A stretch of DNA of 64,000 bases from Shouchella shacheensis (GCF_001484965.1 NZ_LLYY01000009.1:1-64000), one strand, 5' to 3'. Counted from the first letter of the stretch, positions 8,265 through 17,973 are shown. Made by a program: numbers and translations. The notes: generated by a model from the sequence alone, not told the origin.

Positions 8265-9043
8265 TGTACGGCTCCCCCAAGTCTTTCCAGAAGTTTTCGC
8301 ATGGTTGCGATCACTTCTTCAAATAAATAGTTCACACTCATAAAGAACACGCCGATATAAACCGTGAGGATTAGAAGACCCACGATGGTTTTGATGGGCA
8401 TCCCGACAACGAACACATTCATTTGCGGTACAGTTCGGGAAACAATTCCAAGGGCAACGTCAACAAGAAAAAGCGAACCGACCACCGGAAATGCCATCGC
8501 TACAGCTAAAGCGAACATCACTCCCATCGTATTTGCCACAAGCTCGATAACCGGCTCTGTGCCAAAAGGGAGCGCAAGCTGATCCATCGGAACGAACATG
8601 TAGCTGTATACCACGCCATCCAACAGCAAATGGTGGCCATCAATTAAGAGTAAATATAGAAGAGCGAATGTATATAAGTAACCTCCGAGTAAAGGACTTT
8701 GCGCACCCGTTTGGGGATCGACCACATTAGCAATCATGAAGCCCATGTGAAAGTCCATTAGCCCCCCAGCCACCTGTATGGCGTAGAGCAACATCATCGC
8801 AACAAGACCAACAGACAACCCAACGAACAGCTCTTTTAAAATAAGCAACAAATAAGTTGCATTCACGGTTAATTCCGGGATCTCCACTGTAAAAACCACC
8901 GTATAAGAAATAAACGCAGCAAATCCTAGCTTCAAGGGCGCGGGCACTGAACGATGACTGTACATCGGCAAGACAATAAAAAAGGCACTTATTCGAACAA
9001 GCACGAGCAAAAACGCAGGCAAGAGGGATAGCCAATTTTCCAT
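8261..9043 (-). CDS. fliR: flagellar export gate protein FliR
   Basis: Integral membrane part of the FliPQR export gate in the basal body. The 260 residues are almost entirely hydrophobic with six or so membrane segments. The family features LKELFVGLSVGLVAMM and VDPQTGAQSPLLG are visible. It sits between fliQ, whose TAA overlaps its ATG by one base, and flhB. Length and order match B. subtilis. Confidence 0.97.
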   Translation of the reverse strand: MENWLSLLPAFLLVLVRISAFFIVLPMYSHRSVPAPLKLGFAAFISYTVVFTVEIPELTVNATYLLLILKELFVGLSVGLVAMMLLYAIQVAGGLMDFHMGFMIANVVDPQTGAQSPLLGGYLYTFALLYLLLIDGHHLLLDGVVYSYMFVPMDQLALPFGTEPVIELVANTMGVMFALAVAMAFPVVGSLFLVDVALGIVSRTVPQMNVFVVGMPIKTIVGLLILTVYIGVFFMSVNYLFEEVIATMRKLLERLGGAVQ

Positions 9044-9312
9044 TAGCCAATAAACCTATGAAGATTGCTGTAAATGCTGTAGGTGAGCTCTGTCAGCTGC
9101 GAAAGCATCCAAGGCCCGAAAAGAATTAACCCGATCAGTACACCGACAATTTTCGGAATAAACGCGAGCGTCTGTTCCTGAATTTGTGTGGTGGCCTGAA
9201 AAATACTGACAACTAGACCGAGAGCAAGTGCAACGAGAAGCAAGGGCCCTGCGACGAGGAGAACTGTCCAGACACCGCTTTGGGCCATGCGGATAACAAA
9301 TTCTGAGCTCAT
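9043..9312 (-). CDS. fliQ: flagellar export gate protein FliQ
   Basis: Small two-helix membrane component of the FliPQR gate. The start at 9312 (MSSEFVIRMAQSGVW) gives 89 residues, the usual FliQ length, with AGGAACGG upstream. Membrane segments are at about 16-38 and 50-72, with the conserved IFQATTQIQEQTLAFIPK between them. A longer in-frame extension overlaps fliP and is rejected. Confidence 0.96.
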   Translation of the reverse strand: MSSEFVIRMAQSGVWTVLLVAGPLLLVALALGLVVSIFQATTQIQEQTLAFIPKIVGVLIGLILFGPWMLSQLTELTYSIYSNLHRFIG

Positions 9313-9328
9313 AACAAACCGTTCCTTT

Positions 9329-10033
9329 CTAGCTATAGCTGATGAGAAGGCTCTGAACAACAAGGTACCAGCCATCCACCAGAACAAAAAGCAGCACTTT
9401 AAACGGCAAAGCAATCATGACAGGCGGCAACATCATCATTCCCATGGACATGAGTACACTCGCGACAATCATATCGATGACTAGGAATGGAACAAAGATA
9501 AGAAAACCAATCTGAAAGGCGGTTTTCAACTCACTAATGGCAAAAGCCGGAACGAGAGTAGAGAGGGGCACCTCTTCAAGCGACTCTGGTTTCTCATGTC
9601 CTGCATAGCCCATAAATAGCGCCAAATCCTTCTCTCTCGTATGCTGTGCCATAAACGTCTTGATGGGCACGATGGCAGACTCGAAAGCCTCTTGAGCTTC
9701 GATTTCTCCGTTCGCAAGTGGGGTGTACGCTTCGCTATACACTTCAGAGAAGACCGGAGCCATAATGAAAAAAGTCATAAATAAAGCGAGGCCAATAAGC
9801 ACCTGGTTAGGTGGCGTCGTTTGCGTCGCCAAGCCTTGCCTCACAAATGAAAGTACGATTACAATTCGAGTGAAGCACGTCATTAGAATCAAAATTCCTG
9901 GAGCGAGGGAGAGCACTGTTAAAAGCAGCATTAGCTGCACTGTTGTAGCGATGGCCTCTGGCTCTTCAGAAAAAACATCGAAAGAAAAGACTCCAGCAAA
10001 AAGCGACGGGGCGGCGATCACCCACTCACTCAT
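9329..10033 (-). CDS. fliP: flagellar export gate protein FliP
   Basis: Core of the export gate. The 234 residues include the FliP signatures LAPGILILMTCFTRIVIVLS and TPPNQVLIGLALFMTFF, then FAISELKTAFQIGFLIFVPF and VLMSMGMMMLPPVMI near the C-terminus. Four membrane segments are evident. It overlaps fliZ by 4 bases (ATGA) and precedes fliQ by 16 bases. Confidence 0.97.
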   Translation of the reverse strand: MSEWVIAAPSLFAGVFSFDVFSEEPEAIATTVQLMLLLTVLSLAPGILILMTCFTRIVIVLSFVRQGLATQTTPPNQVLIGLALFMTFFIMAPVFSEVYSEAYTPLANGEIEAQEAFESAIVPIKTFMAQHTREKDLALFMGYAGHEKPESLEEVPLSTLVPAFAISELKTAFQIGFLIFVPFLVIDMIVASVLMSMGMMMLPPVMIALPFKVLLFVLVDGWYLVVQSLLISYS

Positions 10034-10659
10034 CGCCTTTTCTCCGAAAACACAGCATTGCGGTCGCGAAGGGAATGATTCGGTTCTTCTAGCTTCGTTT
10101 GCAGAAGTTCAGAGAACGACGGCTGCGTATTGTTTGAAGGCGTCGTCCACTTTGCCTTCAAGGTATCGAATGTTGCCGTAAGCGGCGACTCTCCTATCTG
10201 CCCCTGCTGTTTGTCTAAAATTGCACGTATTTCCTGCGGCTCCGTAATTTCTGATAAGAGCTGTACTTGTTCTCCGACCCCAACCACCAGCAGCTTATCG
10301 CCTACTTTCACAAGTTGAACCGAACGACTTCCCCCGAGCGAAAGACCGGAGACGAGCTGCATCGCCTTGGTTTCTTGAAACGTCTGCGCTCGTTTATTAA
10401 TAAAGCGAAGCAAACCGTACAGAAGCAAGATCACAAACAGAAGTGCGACAACGACTTTTACTAGCGACACCCAGCCGCTCTCTCCACTAGAAAGAACAAT
10501 CTCCTCGTCGACTCCCTCCTTTGACTCACCGTCCTCTGCCTCTTGAAACGACTCCAACACATTCCTGTTTGAATCCTCTGCGTGCACGGGCGCCGGAGCG
10601 AAACAGTGCAGAGCCCCGAGCACGAGGAAGAAACTAACTAAGCGTTTTAGAAATGGCAT
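10030..10659 (-). CDS. fliZ: flagellar biosynthesis protein FliO/FliZ
   Basis: Assembly factor for the FliP ring. The N-terminus looks like a signal peptide (hydrophobic residues about 8-22, cleavage plausible after VHA), followed by an acidic extracellular stretch. A membrane segment lies near 66-88 (VKVVVALLFVILLLYGLL), then the FliO core (SLGGSRSVQLVKVGDKLLVVGV). This is the Gram-positive FliZ form of FliO. The start overlaps the end of cheY by 26 bases and its Shine-Dalgarno sequence is weak, so coupling to cheY translation is likely. Confidence 0.93.
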   Translation of the reverse strand: MPFLKRLVSFFLVLGALHCFAPAPVHAEDSNRNVLESFQEAEDGESKEGVDEEIVLSSGESGWVSLVKVVVALLFVILLLYGLLRFINKRAQTFQETKAMQLVSGLSLGGSRSVQLVKVGDKLLVVGVGEQVQLLSEITEPQEIRAILDKQQGQIGESPLTATFDTLKAKWTTPSNNTQPSFSELLQTKLEEPNHSLRDRNAVFSEKRR

Positions 10660-10996
10660 CGAGCACTCGATCAGCTTGAAACGGCTTTACAATAAAGTCT
10701 TTCGCTCCGGCCTGAATGGCATCAATGACCATCGCCTGCTGTCCCATCGCTGAACACATGATGATTTTCGCGTTAGGGTCATATTGCCTAATGTCTTTTA
10801 AGGCAGAGATTCCATCTTTCTCGGGCATCGTAATATCCATGGTAACGAGATCAGGGGTATGCTCCTTGTACTGTTCAACCGCCTCTTGGCCATCACCAGC
10901 CTCTCCAACGACGTCATAACCATTCTTCGTTAAAATATCCTTAATCATCATTCGCATGAACGCTGCATCGTCTACGATTAATACTCGCTTTGACAT
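10634..10996 (-). CDS. cheY: chemotaxis response regulator CheY
   Basis: Single receiver domain of 120 residues that carries the chemotaxis signal to the switch (FliM and FliY). The acidic pocket DD (residues 9-10), phosphoacceptor Asp in TMDITMPEKDG, Ser/Thr in MCSAMGQ and Lys in IVKPF are all present. It lies between fliY and fliZ, as in B. subtilis. Its kinase CheA is not encoded in the window. Confidence 0.97.
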   Translation of the reverse strand: MSKRVLIVDDAAFMRMMIKDILTKNGYDVVGEAGDGQEAVEQYKEHTPDLVTMDITMPEKDGISALKDIRQYDPNAKIIMCSAMGQQAMVIDAIQAGAKDFIVKPFQADRVLDAISKTLS

Positions 10997-11036
10997 TGTG
11001 GTAGTTCCCCGCTTTCTACTTTCATTTGCTATTTTC

Positions 11037-12212
11037 TTATTTTAGTTGAGTAATTCGCTCTTTTTGACTAACAATGTCCGTGATCCGTACACCAAAGTTC
11101 TCATCAATGACTACGACTTCGCCTTTGGCAATCAGCTTGTCATTAATCAAGACATCCACCGGTTCTCCCGCCAACTTGTCCAGCTCGATAATCGATCCTT
11201 GCGCAATCGCTAAAATATCGCGAATCGTCTTTCTTGTCCGGCCAAGTTCAACTTTTACTTCAAGCGGTATATCAAGAAGCATGTTTAGATTGTGCATCTC
11301 CGCCTCTGGAAAGTTGCTAGATTCAAAATTGGAAAACACCGCTTTTTGAACTACGGGATCTGGCTTAGCAAGCCGAGCACCAACATGCTGTCCTTCCCGT
11401 TCGCCAAAAGACTCCCCTTTTTCCTCGGTGTGTCGGTCTTCAGAAAGTTCACGTAACGGCATGCTCTGAAGTTCTTCCTCCTCCCCCTTTTGCTGAGCTG
11501 AAGCTTCCCCTGATGGTGCAGCCCCTTCTAGAAGGGCTTTGGAGAAGTTCTTGCCAAATGGAACGCTCACTAGCTGCATGATGCGCGAGTTAATCAATGA
11601 ACCGACCTGGAGCCTAAAAGAAATATTAATTAATAGGTCTCCCTCTGGAATATAGGTCTCCGCCCCTTGGTTCTGGAAGTTCACAACGTCTACTTCAGGC
11701 GGTGAGATGTCAACACGCCGGTTGAAAAGAGTAGACATAGACGTTGAAGCTGAACCCATCATTTGATTCATCGCTTCTTGAACGGCGCTGATGTACATGT
11801 CCGAAAGCTCACTGCTCGGATTTTGACCGTCTCCACCAAGCATAAGATCAGCAATAATCGCTGCATCTTCCGTTGTGATGACAAACAGGTTGGTTCCCTC
11901 AAAGCCTTCCGTATAACGGACGTGAATCACCACATGAGGGTGAGGAAATGTATCCTTCAAAGAATCTTTGCCGACAATGCTTACTTCTGGGGCTGTAATC
12001 TCGACCTTTTGATTAAGCAGCGTTGACAGTGCCGTTACCGAGCTGCCAATAGAGATATTCCCAATTTCCCCAACGGTATCTTTTTCCATCTCCGTTAAGT
12101 AGGCATGGATTGTTGAAGCCTCTTTCGTTTCTTCCTCATTGGATTCTTGGTTTTGCATTCCTTTTAACAATTCATTAATTTCATCTTGTGAAAGTTTATC
12201 ATCGCTCATCAT
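11037..12212 (-). CDS. fliY: flagellar switch protein and CheY-P phosphatase FliY
   Basis: Gram-positive switch component combining a CheC-type phosphatase with a FliN-type C-ring domain. An N-terminal peptide (LSQDEINELLKGM) resembles the CheY-binding peptide of FliM. Phosphatase signatures DTVGEIGNISIG and SAVQEAMNQMMG are intact. After an acidic linker (about 235-290), the C-terminal SpoA/FliN domain (LDIPLEVKVELGRTRKTIRDIL) ends the protein. AGGAGGG precedes the start, which overlaps fliM by 14 bases. Confidence 0.96.
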   Translation of the reverse strand: MMSDDKLSQDEINELLKGMQNQESNEEETKEASTIHAYLTEMEKDTVGEIGNISIGSSVTALSTLLNQKVEITAPEVSIVGKDSLKDTFPHPHVVIHVRYTEGFEGTNLFVITTEDAAIIADLMLGGDGQNPSSELSDMYISAVQEAMNQMMGSASTSMSTLFNRRVDISPPEVDVVNFQNQGAETYIPEGDLLINISFRLQVGSLINSRIMQLVSVPFGKNFSKALLEGAAPSGEASAQQKGEEEELQSMPLRELSEDRHTEEKGESFGEREGQHVGARLAKPDPVVQKAVFSNFESSNFPEAEMHNLNMLLDIPLEVKVELGRTRKTIRDILAIAQGSIIELDKLAGEPVDVLINDKLIAKGEVVVIDENFGVRITDIVSQKERITQLK

Positions 12213-13191
12213 TCGACCCTCCTATGACATCCGTCACTTGAACAGCGAGGCGGCCTTTTTCCTGACCCGGCTGCGCTAAAAACTTTGTCTCCCCGCCTAC
12301 TGTCACACAAAGAGGTCGTGAAATGGGTTGAGTAAGCTCAATGACATCACGCTCGCCAAGTTGCAAGAACTCTTCGATCGTAATTTCCGACCGGCCAAGC
12401 TCGGCCGCGATATCCAGAGATGCTTTCTTCACCTGAGAGTTAAGTCTTTCCTCGTCTTCATCGCTTGGCAAGGCTTTGGTCTCCTGTAACCAGTGGTGAT
12501 TGGTAAGCTTAGGTAGCGTTTCCTCAAGCACCACATACGGCAAGCAAATCGTCATGACCCCGGATGTATCCGCGATGCTAGTGGAAAGCGAAATAACCAC
12601 TACCGTCTCATTAGGCGAGACCAGCTGCAAAAACTGCGGGTTCACTTCAACGGTTTCCATGATCGGCTCAAGCTCTACCACCGATCCCCACGCCTCTTTA
12701 AAGCTATGAAGCATTTGATCAAATAGAGCAGAGAGAATTCGATTTTCAATTTCTGTTAAGTTGTCAATTTTATTCATGCTCATTCCATGTCCGCCCAGAA
12801 CCCTATCAAACATGGCATACGCAATGTTCGGGTTCACTTCGAGCAAGAGCCTTCCATTTAGAGGCAACGGCTCAATAACGTTCAAGAACGTCATTGTTGG
12901 AATGGAACGAATGTACTCTTCGTACGGCAGCTGTTCAACCGAGGCCACTTGAATTTGCACAAGCGACCTGAGCTTCGCTGAAAAATAAGTCGTTAAGAGT
13001 CTTGCGTAGTTCTCATGAATGCGGGATAAGTTTCGAATCTGATCTTTTGAAAATCGAAGGGCACGCTTAAAGTCGTAGACGCGCACTTTTTGTTCTGATT
13101 CGGTTCTTAAAAGCTCGTCCGCGTCCATTTCACCAGTCGAAAGTGCGGATAAAAGCTCATCAATCTCCCCCTGCGACAGAACATCAGCCAT
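12199..13191 (-). CDS. fliM: flagellar motor switch protein FliM
   Basis: C-ring protein that binds CheY-P and sets rotation direction. The CheY-binding N-terminus is MADVLSQGEIDELLSAL. The middle domain follows, and the C-terminal SpoA domain ends with LGERDVIELTQPISRPLCV. The start at 13191 has GGAGGTGC upstream and gives 330 residues, close to B. subtilis FliM. It lies 23 bases after fliL. Confidence 0.97.
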   Translation of the reverse strand: MADVLSQGEIDELLSALSTGEMDADELLRTESEQKVRVYDFKRALRFSKDQIRNLSRIHENYARLLTTYFSAKLRSLVQIQVASVEQLPYEEYIRSIPTMTFLNVIEPLPLNGRLLLEVNPNIAYAMFDRVLGGHGMSMNKIDNLTEIENRILSALFDQMLHSFKEAWGSVVELEPIMETVEVNPQFLQLVSPNETVVVISLSTSIADTSGVMTICLPYVVLEETLPKLTNHHWLQETKALPSDEDEERLNSQVKKASLDIAAELGRSEITIEEFLQLGERDVIELTQPISRPLCVTVGGETKFLAQPGQEKGRLAVQVTDVIGGSNDER

Positions 13192-13214
13192 GCGAGCACC
13201 TCCGTTTCTTTCCG

Positions 13215-13646
13215 TTATTGAACGACCCAACTCGTTGTGTAAACGTTGACGACAGCGCCATCTTGCATTTCTTCATTTAGCTTTTCGCGTATAGCTTCCT
13301 CTACAGCAACCAGACCTTCTTCCCCTTGAACCTCATCCGCCTCCGTGTCTGCGAGCGTCGTTAAGATCGCGTGATTCAGCTGAAAATTTCTTTTTTCGAT
13401 TTCTTGAGCCGCCTCTTCGCTGTCAAGCTGAATCCGGTATGTAGCTCGAACAAATTCCCCAGACCTCAGGTTTGTTGTCATTTCCTCTGCGTCGAAGGAC
13501 TGAGCATTGACCTCATCAATGCTTGCCTCCTCGCTTCCAGAAGCCTGATCAAACGACCAATCCTGCAGCAGGTAAAACGCGGCCCCACCGACGATGACAG
13601 CAAAAACAAGTACGAGAGAAACGCCTAGAAGCTTATTGTTCTTCAT
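13215..13646 (-). CDS. fliL: flagellar basal body-associated protein FliL
   Basis: Single-pass membrane protein near the stator, affecting motor output. The 143 residues have one N-terminal membrane segment (about 5-26, [22 protein letters not shown]) and a soluble domain with the family pattern [18 protein letters not shown]. The start at 13646 is preceded by AGGAGGACGAAC and overlaps the stop of the upstream flbD-like gene (ATGA). Confidence 0.92.
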   Translation of the reverse strand: MKNNKLLGVSLVLVFAVIVGGAAFYLLQDWSFDQASGSEEASIDEVNAQSFDAEEMTTNLRSGEFVRATYRIQLDSEEAAQEIEKRNFQLNHAILTTLADTEADEVQGEEGLVAVEEAIREKLNEEMQDGAVVNVYTTSWVVQ

Positions 13647-13864
13647 AAATGTTCGTCCTCCTTCCTTAGGCGATGCCTGCCAATTAAGCCGATTTCCCGC
13701 ATACATTCATTCATCGCGTTCCCCACTTGTCCTATGTTGTCTGCCACCACAATCTTTTTGCCATTCAGTAAAGTGATGGTCGTATCCGGGAGAGCCTCAA
13801 CTTTTTCAACAAGCAGGATATTAAGTAAGAAAGACTGTCCGTTTAAACGTCTTAGTGTAATCAT
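13643..13864 (-). CDS. swrD: FlbD/SwrD family flagellar protein
   Basis: A 73-residue protein of the FlbD family (SwrD, formerly YlzI, in B. subtilis), which supports flagellar power and swarming. The family features are [15 protein letters not shown] at the N-terminus and [16 protein letters not shown] in the middle. GGAGGAACCAGTG precedes the ATG at 13864. Longer in-frame starts run into flgE and lack a ribosome-binding site. It stands between flgE and fliL, the usual place. Confidence 0.9.
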   Translation of the reverse strand: MITLRRLNGQSFLLNILLVEKVEALPDTTITLLNGKKIVVADNIGQVGNAMNECMREIGLIGRHRLRKEDEHL

Positions 13865-13892
13865 CACTGGTTCCTCCGCCAAGTCTTCCTTT

Positions 13893-14705
13893 CTATCGCT
13901 TGAGGTTGACAAGTTCTTGCAGGATTTCATCCGACGTCGTAATAACACGGGAATTCGCCTGGAACCCGCGCTGCGCAACAATCATTTCTGTGAACTCGTC
14001 GGAAAGATCTACGTTCGACATTTCCAGAAAACCGGATTCCATCTCACCCGTCCCGGCTTCTCCAGCTGTTGTTATCGTTAGCGCACCAGAAGCAGTGGTT
14101 TGCGTAAATAGGCTCCCGCCTGCACTTGCTAGCCCCTCCGGATTGGTAAAGCGTGCCACGCCTATTTGGACATCCGCAGAGAGCGTGTCACCATTTTCAT
14201 CGGTAAGAACAACGGAACCGTCCTTGCCAATGGACATATCGGCAATAGCGTCAAAATCACCAGCAAGATCGCCAAAGTTAATCGTGTTTTCGTTTGAATC
14301 GAGAACATAAGCACCTGAGCTCGTCACGAGATCTCCATTGTTATCAAGATAGAAATTTCCCGCGCGTGTATAGGAAGTTGCCCCTCCATTATTGACCATG
14401 AAATACCCATCGCCATTTAAAGTGAGATCTAGGGTCCGTCCTGTAAACTGAGTACCACCACTTTCATGGACCGTATCAATCGAACCAACCTGAGAACCTG
14501 AACCGACCTGCTTCGCGTTCGTGCTTCCACGATCGGCCGTAGCAGCCGTCGCCCCTTGAAGCTGCTGGCTCACCATGTCTTGAAAGGTGGTCCGACTTTT
14601 TTTAAACCCGTGCGTGTTCACGTTGGCAATGTTATTCCCCGTTACGTCCAACTTTGTTTGAAAGTTTTTCATCCCTGAAATTCCTGAATACATAGAGCGA
14701 ATCAT
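13893..14705 (-). CDS. flgE: flagellar hook protein FlgE
   Basis: Hook subunit. The N-terminal rod/hook signature ([22 protein letters not shown], split here as [14 protein letters not shown] and [13 protein letters not shown]) is clear, and the C-terminal motif is [20 protein letters not shown]. The 270-residue length fits the short Bacillus hook protein, once called FlgG. The central domain is rich in Thr, Gly and Asp. It overlaps flgD by ATGA and follows it directly, consistent with a cap-then-hook order. Confidence 0.95.
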   Translation of the reverse strand: MIRSMYSGISGMKNFQTKLDVTGNNIANVNTHGFKKSRTTFQDMVSQQLQGATAATADRGSTNAKQVGSGSQVGSIDTVHESGGTQFTGRTLDLTLNGDGYFMVNNGGATSYTRAGNFYLDNNGDLVTSSGAYVLDSNENTINFGDLAGDFDAIADMSIGKDGSVVLTDENGDTLSADVQIGVARFTNPEGLASAGGSLFTQTTASGALTITTAGEAGTGEMESGFLEMSNVDLSDEFTEMIVAQRGFQANSRVITTSDEILQELVNLKR

Positions 14706-15166
14706 TCGTCATTCCCCTTTTCGTTTTCCGTTTTTGGTAGCCCGTTTGTGATACTTGTCAGCCTGCTTGCTTCTACCCATTTATCTTCACCGTAACCCAC
14801 CACAAGCGTGCCTTCTTTGTTGTATTTAACGCCTTCAACAACTCCTACTTGTTTGCTCCCAGTCTCATCCTGCCACTCCACTTCTTTTCCAATGAGCTCA
14901 CTAAATGAAATTAGCTCCTGGCTTTTTTTTTCAAGGTACAGGTGTTGCATACCCGTGTTGAGAGACGTGAGCTGCTCCAGCTGAGAAAAAGTCGCTAGCT
15001 GGGCAATGAACTCTCGGTCCTCAATTGGATTGGTAGGATCTTGGTTTTGGAGCTGTGTAATGAGAAGCTTTAAAAAAGCATCTTGACCCAGATTGTTGCC
15101 TGATTGACGAGCGTCTACCTGATTTCGAGTACTTTCCAGCATTAAAGTTGGATCGATGCTTGGCAC
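14702..15166 (-). CDS. flgD: flagellar hook assembly (cap) protein FlgD
   Basis: Scaffold for hook polymerisation. The diagnostic N-terminal motif LGQDAFLKLLITQLQNQDPT is at about residues 26-45, followed by LATFSQLEQLTSLN. The 154-residue Gram-positive form lacks the long C-terminal domain of enteric FlgD. The start codon is GTG at 15166, with TAGGTGATG upstream. Confidence 0.95.
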   Translation of the reverse strand: MPSIDPTLMLESTRNQVDARQSGNNLGQDAFLKLLITQLQNQDPTNPIEDREFIAQLATFSQLEQLTSLNTGMQHLYLEKKSQELISFSELIGKEVEWQDETGSKQVGVVEGVKYNKEGTLVVGYGEDKWVEASRLTSITNGLPKTENEKGNDE

Positions 15167-15176
15167 TCAGCATCAC

Positions 15177-16946
15177 CTACGCTTCCTCATAGAATAATCG
15201 CCTAGCAAACAGCTCTTGAAACGATTCGCGTTGCTCTTCGTGCTGTTCGCGCCGCTGTTCTTTCTCCTGTTTTTCTTGCTTATCCTGGGACGATTGGCGT
15301 TCCTGCTCATCTTTTTCGAAGCTGCGAATATCTACGTCGACAAGCGGCTGCGAAGAATTCCAGAACTGCCGCAGCTGCGGCAGCGTGCGCTCAAGCATTT
15401 CTCGTGTCCCCGCTTGATCCGAGGAAATACGAGCGATAAAACCTTCCTCGGTTTGAATCAAGCGAAGCTGTAGGCGACCAAGCGTTTCAGGGTGAAGCTT
15501 AACTGTAAACTCACTTGTCTTATTGTTTGGTAGCCGCATTTGCCCTTGCTTCATCAAACGCTCCAACTGCCGAAGAAATTTCCCATCTTCTTCTGCACTA
15601 TTTGCAGTTGGCGTTTGCACGAGGCGTTCCTTCGGTTCAAGACGTGCCAGTCGCTCCCCCATAAATGAAGAAACCAAATCCCGCTCTGTTTCAAGTTTCA
15701 TAAACGGATGAGCGACTGGTTGAGATCGTTCACTCCTATTGTTCTCGCTTTTTAACAAGGGATGGACGGGAGTCGTCTCGTCAGTTTCTTCAAGCTCTCC
15801 AGACGCAGAGCCATCTGTTTGCACGACTGAAACGACCGGCACTACCGGCTGACGCTCACTCCCTTCCAAAGGCTTTGGTTGGTTTGTTGCAAAAGAGCGT
15901 TCATGCGTCTCAGGGATGGTTCCCGTTAGCTCTGTAAAAGAAGCAGCGTTCGGCAACTGCTCGCTCAGGACTCTCCCCTGCTTGACCTCCTTCATAACGT
16001 CTAATTGTTGCTCGGTGTGCTTCAGTCCGAATGTAACGTTCTCCTCAATTTGTTTGCTGTGCGCTGTTAAGGTTTCATCTTTGCGCCAATCTATTTTGCT
16101 TTCTTTCAAAGGAAGGCTAAGCATCTGAACACCTTTACGTTCTTCGTTTCCGACCTCCGATCGAAAGCGGAAGGGAATCATCTCAGTCTGTGGGACAGCG
16201 CGACTTTCTTGGACCGCCGTTTTTTCTTCGCTTTTAAGGTTCTCAAGCAGAGGTTCACTTGATTGCTGAGCGTCCACATGACTCTCACTCACTAATGGCA
16301 AAGAATGGTGAGGTTTGCGGCTCGTATTTTGCGTTGCGAAATTCTCCTCTGCCTGCGGGAGGTCTTCGCCCAGGACAGTTGGAATTTTTCTAGATAATTC
16401 TTCGACTAATGGTTTGTCATTTGCTAGCGCTGATTTCGGGACAATCTCGTGGATGCGCTGGAAGAGGGGGACCGCCGGTACTTGGCCGTTACGTAGTAGG
16501 TTCCTAGTATCTCGATCCGTTTCACTCGTCCTCTCTGCTCTTACAATGACCTCATGCTTCTGTTCCGATTCTGCATGATCAAAAGCATCCTTCTCCATCA
16601 GTTCTACTGGAGCTTTTCCCCTTGTTGTCAGAGCAGAGCTTGCCTCCTCCTGGAAATCTTCGGAAGCATCCAACCATCCGTTTATCTCTTCCGAGGCCGA
16701 GTCAAAAGCCTTCTCTACCTTTTCGTAGAAGGAGAGTGATTCAAAATTGGGTGGTTTCATCTCTTCTTTGCTCTTCCCCTCTTTCAAGAAGGGATTTTCA
16801 TCGTCACCCACTTTGGGCTGAGGCAACATGTGTACTTTTCGTCGAAGTAGCTGGGCAAATCCTTCTCCAGATCCTTCAGACTCGGCTGCATAATTGGTTG
16901 CTGAGTGGACAGGAACTTCCCCAGGTAATGCCGTAAACCGAATCAT
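15177..16946 (-). CDS. fliK: flagellar hook-length control protein FliK
   Basis: Molecular ruler that sets hook length and triggers the FlhB switch. It is 589 residues, with a long poorly conserved, charged N-terminal part (about 1-450) and the conserved FliK C-terminal domain (SEFTVKLHPETLGRLQLRL, about 480-560). A Glu/Gln/Lys/Arg-rich tail follows (about 545-580). GGGGGAGGATC precedes the ATG. It stands between ylxF/motE and flgD as in B. subtilis. Confidence 0.94.
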   Translation of the reverse strand: MIRFTALPGEVPVHSATNYAAESEGSGEGFAQLLRRKVHMLPQPKVGDDENPFLKEGKSKEEMKPPNFESLSFYEKVEKAFDSASEEINGWLDASEDFQEEASSALTTRGKAPVELMEKDAFDHAESEQKHEVIVRAERTSETDRDTRNLLRNGQVPAVPLFQRIHEIVPKSALANDKPLVEELSRKIPTVLGEDLPQAEENFATQNTSRKPHHSLPLVSESHVDAQQSSEPLLENLKSEEKTAVQESRAVPQTEMIPFRFRSEVGNEERKGVQMLSLPLKESKIDWRKDETLTAHSKQIEENVTFGLKHTEQQLDVMKEVKQGRVLSEQLPNAASFTELTGTIPETHERSFATNQPKPLEGSERQPVVPVVSVVQTDGSASGELEETDETTPVHPLLKSENNRSERSQPVAHPFMKLETERDLVSSFMGERLARLEPKERLVQTPTANSAEEDGKFLRQLERLMKQGQMRLPNNKTSEFTVKLHPETLGRLQLRLIQTEEGFIARISSDQAGTREMLERTLPQLRQFWNSSQPLVDVDIRSFEKDEQERQSSQDKQEKQEKEQRREQHEEQRESFQELFARRLFYEEA

Positions 16947-16960
16947 GATCCTCCCCCTTT

Positions 16961-17515
16961 CTAAGGAGCTTCGTTTGCCATTCTTTGCATGAAGGTTGAC
17001 GCCTTACTCTCATCTAGTCGACCAATAATTTGTGCGCGCAGTGCAGGCTTCATATTGGACAGATGTTCATAGGCTTGATCATCCTCCATTTCACTCAAAA
17101 TAGCAGCGGCTCGTTTCGAGGACATTCCTTCATAGGTCTTAATCACCTCACTCATGGAGGCATTTGTTTGAGTAGCCTCCTCCGTGTCCCCTTGCTCCAC
17201 TTCACCTGCGTCCTCCTGCTCTAATTCCTGCATTTCGCTTACCCTATCACTCCATTCACTTTCCAGGCTTACCAACTGCTCTTCTACCCTCAAAAGCTCT
17301 TCCTCTAATTCCTCAATTCTGGCTTGAAATGCTTCCTCCTTTCCATCAACCGAGACAACGGAAGAAACCATATTTTTTGCCGATTCTCCTACGTTAAAAC
17401 CAAGAAGCGGACCAAGCACTACAAAAAACACAATCATAAGAAACAGAGCGGGAATACCGATAAATAAGAACAGAGAGAGACTACTGAAGCTACGTTTTTC
17501 TTTTTTGCTACTCAT
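16961..17515 (-). CDS. ylxF: MotE/YlxF-type membrane protein with MgtE-N-like domain
   Basis: 184 residues with one N-terminal membrane segment (about 14-37), an acidic coiled coil (about 55-115), and a C-terminal MgtE-N-like domain (MSSKRAAAILSEMEDDQAYEHLSNM). This is the architecture of the MotE/YlxF family. It is encoded between fliJ and fliK and overlaps fliJ by ATGA. The precise role in Bacillus is not settled. It is not a magnesium transporter, because only the N-terminal domain of that family is shared. Confidence 0.87.
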   Translation of the reverse strand: MSSKKEKRSFSSLSLFLFIGIPALFLMIVFFVVLGPLLGFNVGESAKNMVSSVVSVDGKEEAFQARIEELEEELLRVEEQLVSLESEWSDRVSEMQELEQEDAGEVEQGDTEEATQTNASMSEVIKTYEGMSSKRAAAILSEMEDDQAYEHLSNMKPALRAQIIGRLDESKASTFMQRMANEAP

Positions 17516-17973
17516 AACAACTGGCGCCTGCGGATAAATCGTGAAGAAGCGAGCTCGTCCAGCGTTTGCGCCTCAAGCTTCTTCTGTTCTTCTTCGTACA
17601 ACGCTTGTTTTTGCTCTCGTATTCTTTCGTATTGCTTGTAAGCAAGAGCGAGTTCATCACGCTTGTTTTTCTTATGCTGCATCAATCGCCTCGCCTGTTC
17701 AGTCTCTTTTTCTTGTCTAACAATTCGCTGGCGGATCCACTCCAAATGCTTTTCCTCACCCATGACCCGCAAAACCGTTGCTCGTTGGTCAAGTGTCTCC
17801 TCTAAGCTCGACTCAAGATCCTCTTTCCGTTTCAGTAAGTGGTAAAGTGTAGTTGCTACTTCTTCAAAATCACCAGAGGCCTCTCTATAAGCTTGCTCTG
17901 CAATATCCTTCTGCTGTTTGCATACGTTCATCACATGCTGCAACGAATAGCTAAAACTCACGCAAGAACTCAT
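17512..17973 (-). CDS. fliJ: flagellar export chaperone FliJ
   Basis: General chaperone and stalk of the FliI ATPase ring. The 153 residues are almost wholly predicted coiled coil rich in Glu, Lys, Gln and Arg (for example KRKEDLESSLEETLDQRATV), as expected. The sequence is weakly conserved, so identity rests on the coiled-coil form and on position between fliI and ylxF. It overlaps both neighbours by 4 bases. Confidence 0.88.
   Translation of the reverse strand: MSSCVSFSYSLQHVMNVCKQQKDIAEQAYREASGDFEEVATTLYHLLKRKEDLESSLEETLDQRATVLRVMGEEKHLEWIRQRIVRQEKETEQARRLMQHKKNKRDELALAYKQYERIREQKQALYEEEQKKLEAQTLDELASSRFIRRRQLL

Noticed and set aside
16622-16936. Plus-strand frames opposite fliK and other long genes
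   Set aside because: Many such antisense frames exist in this coding-dense region. None has a ribosome-binding site with a protein-like sequence.
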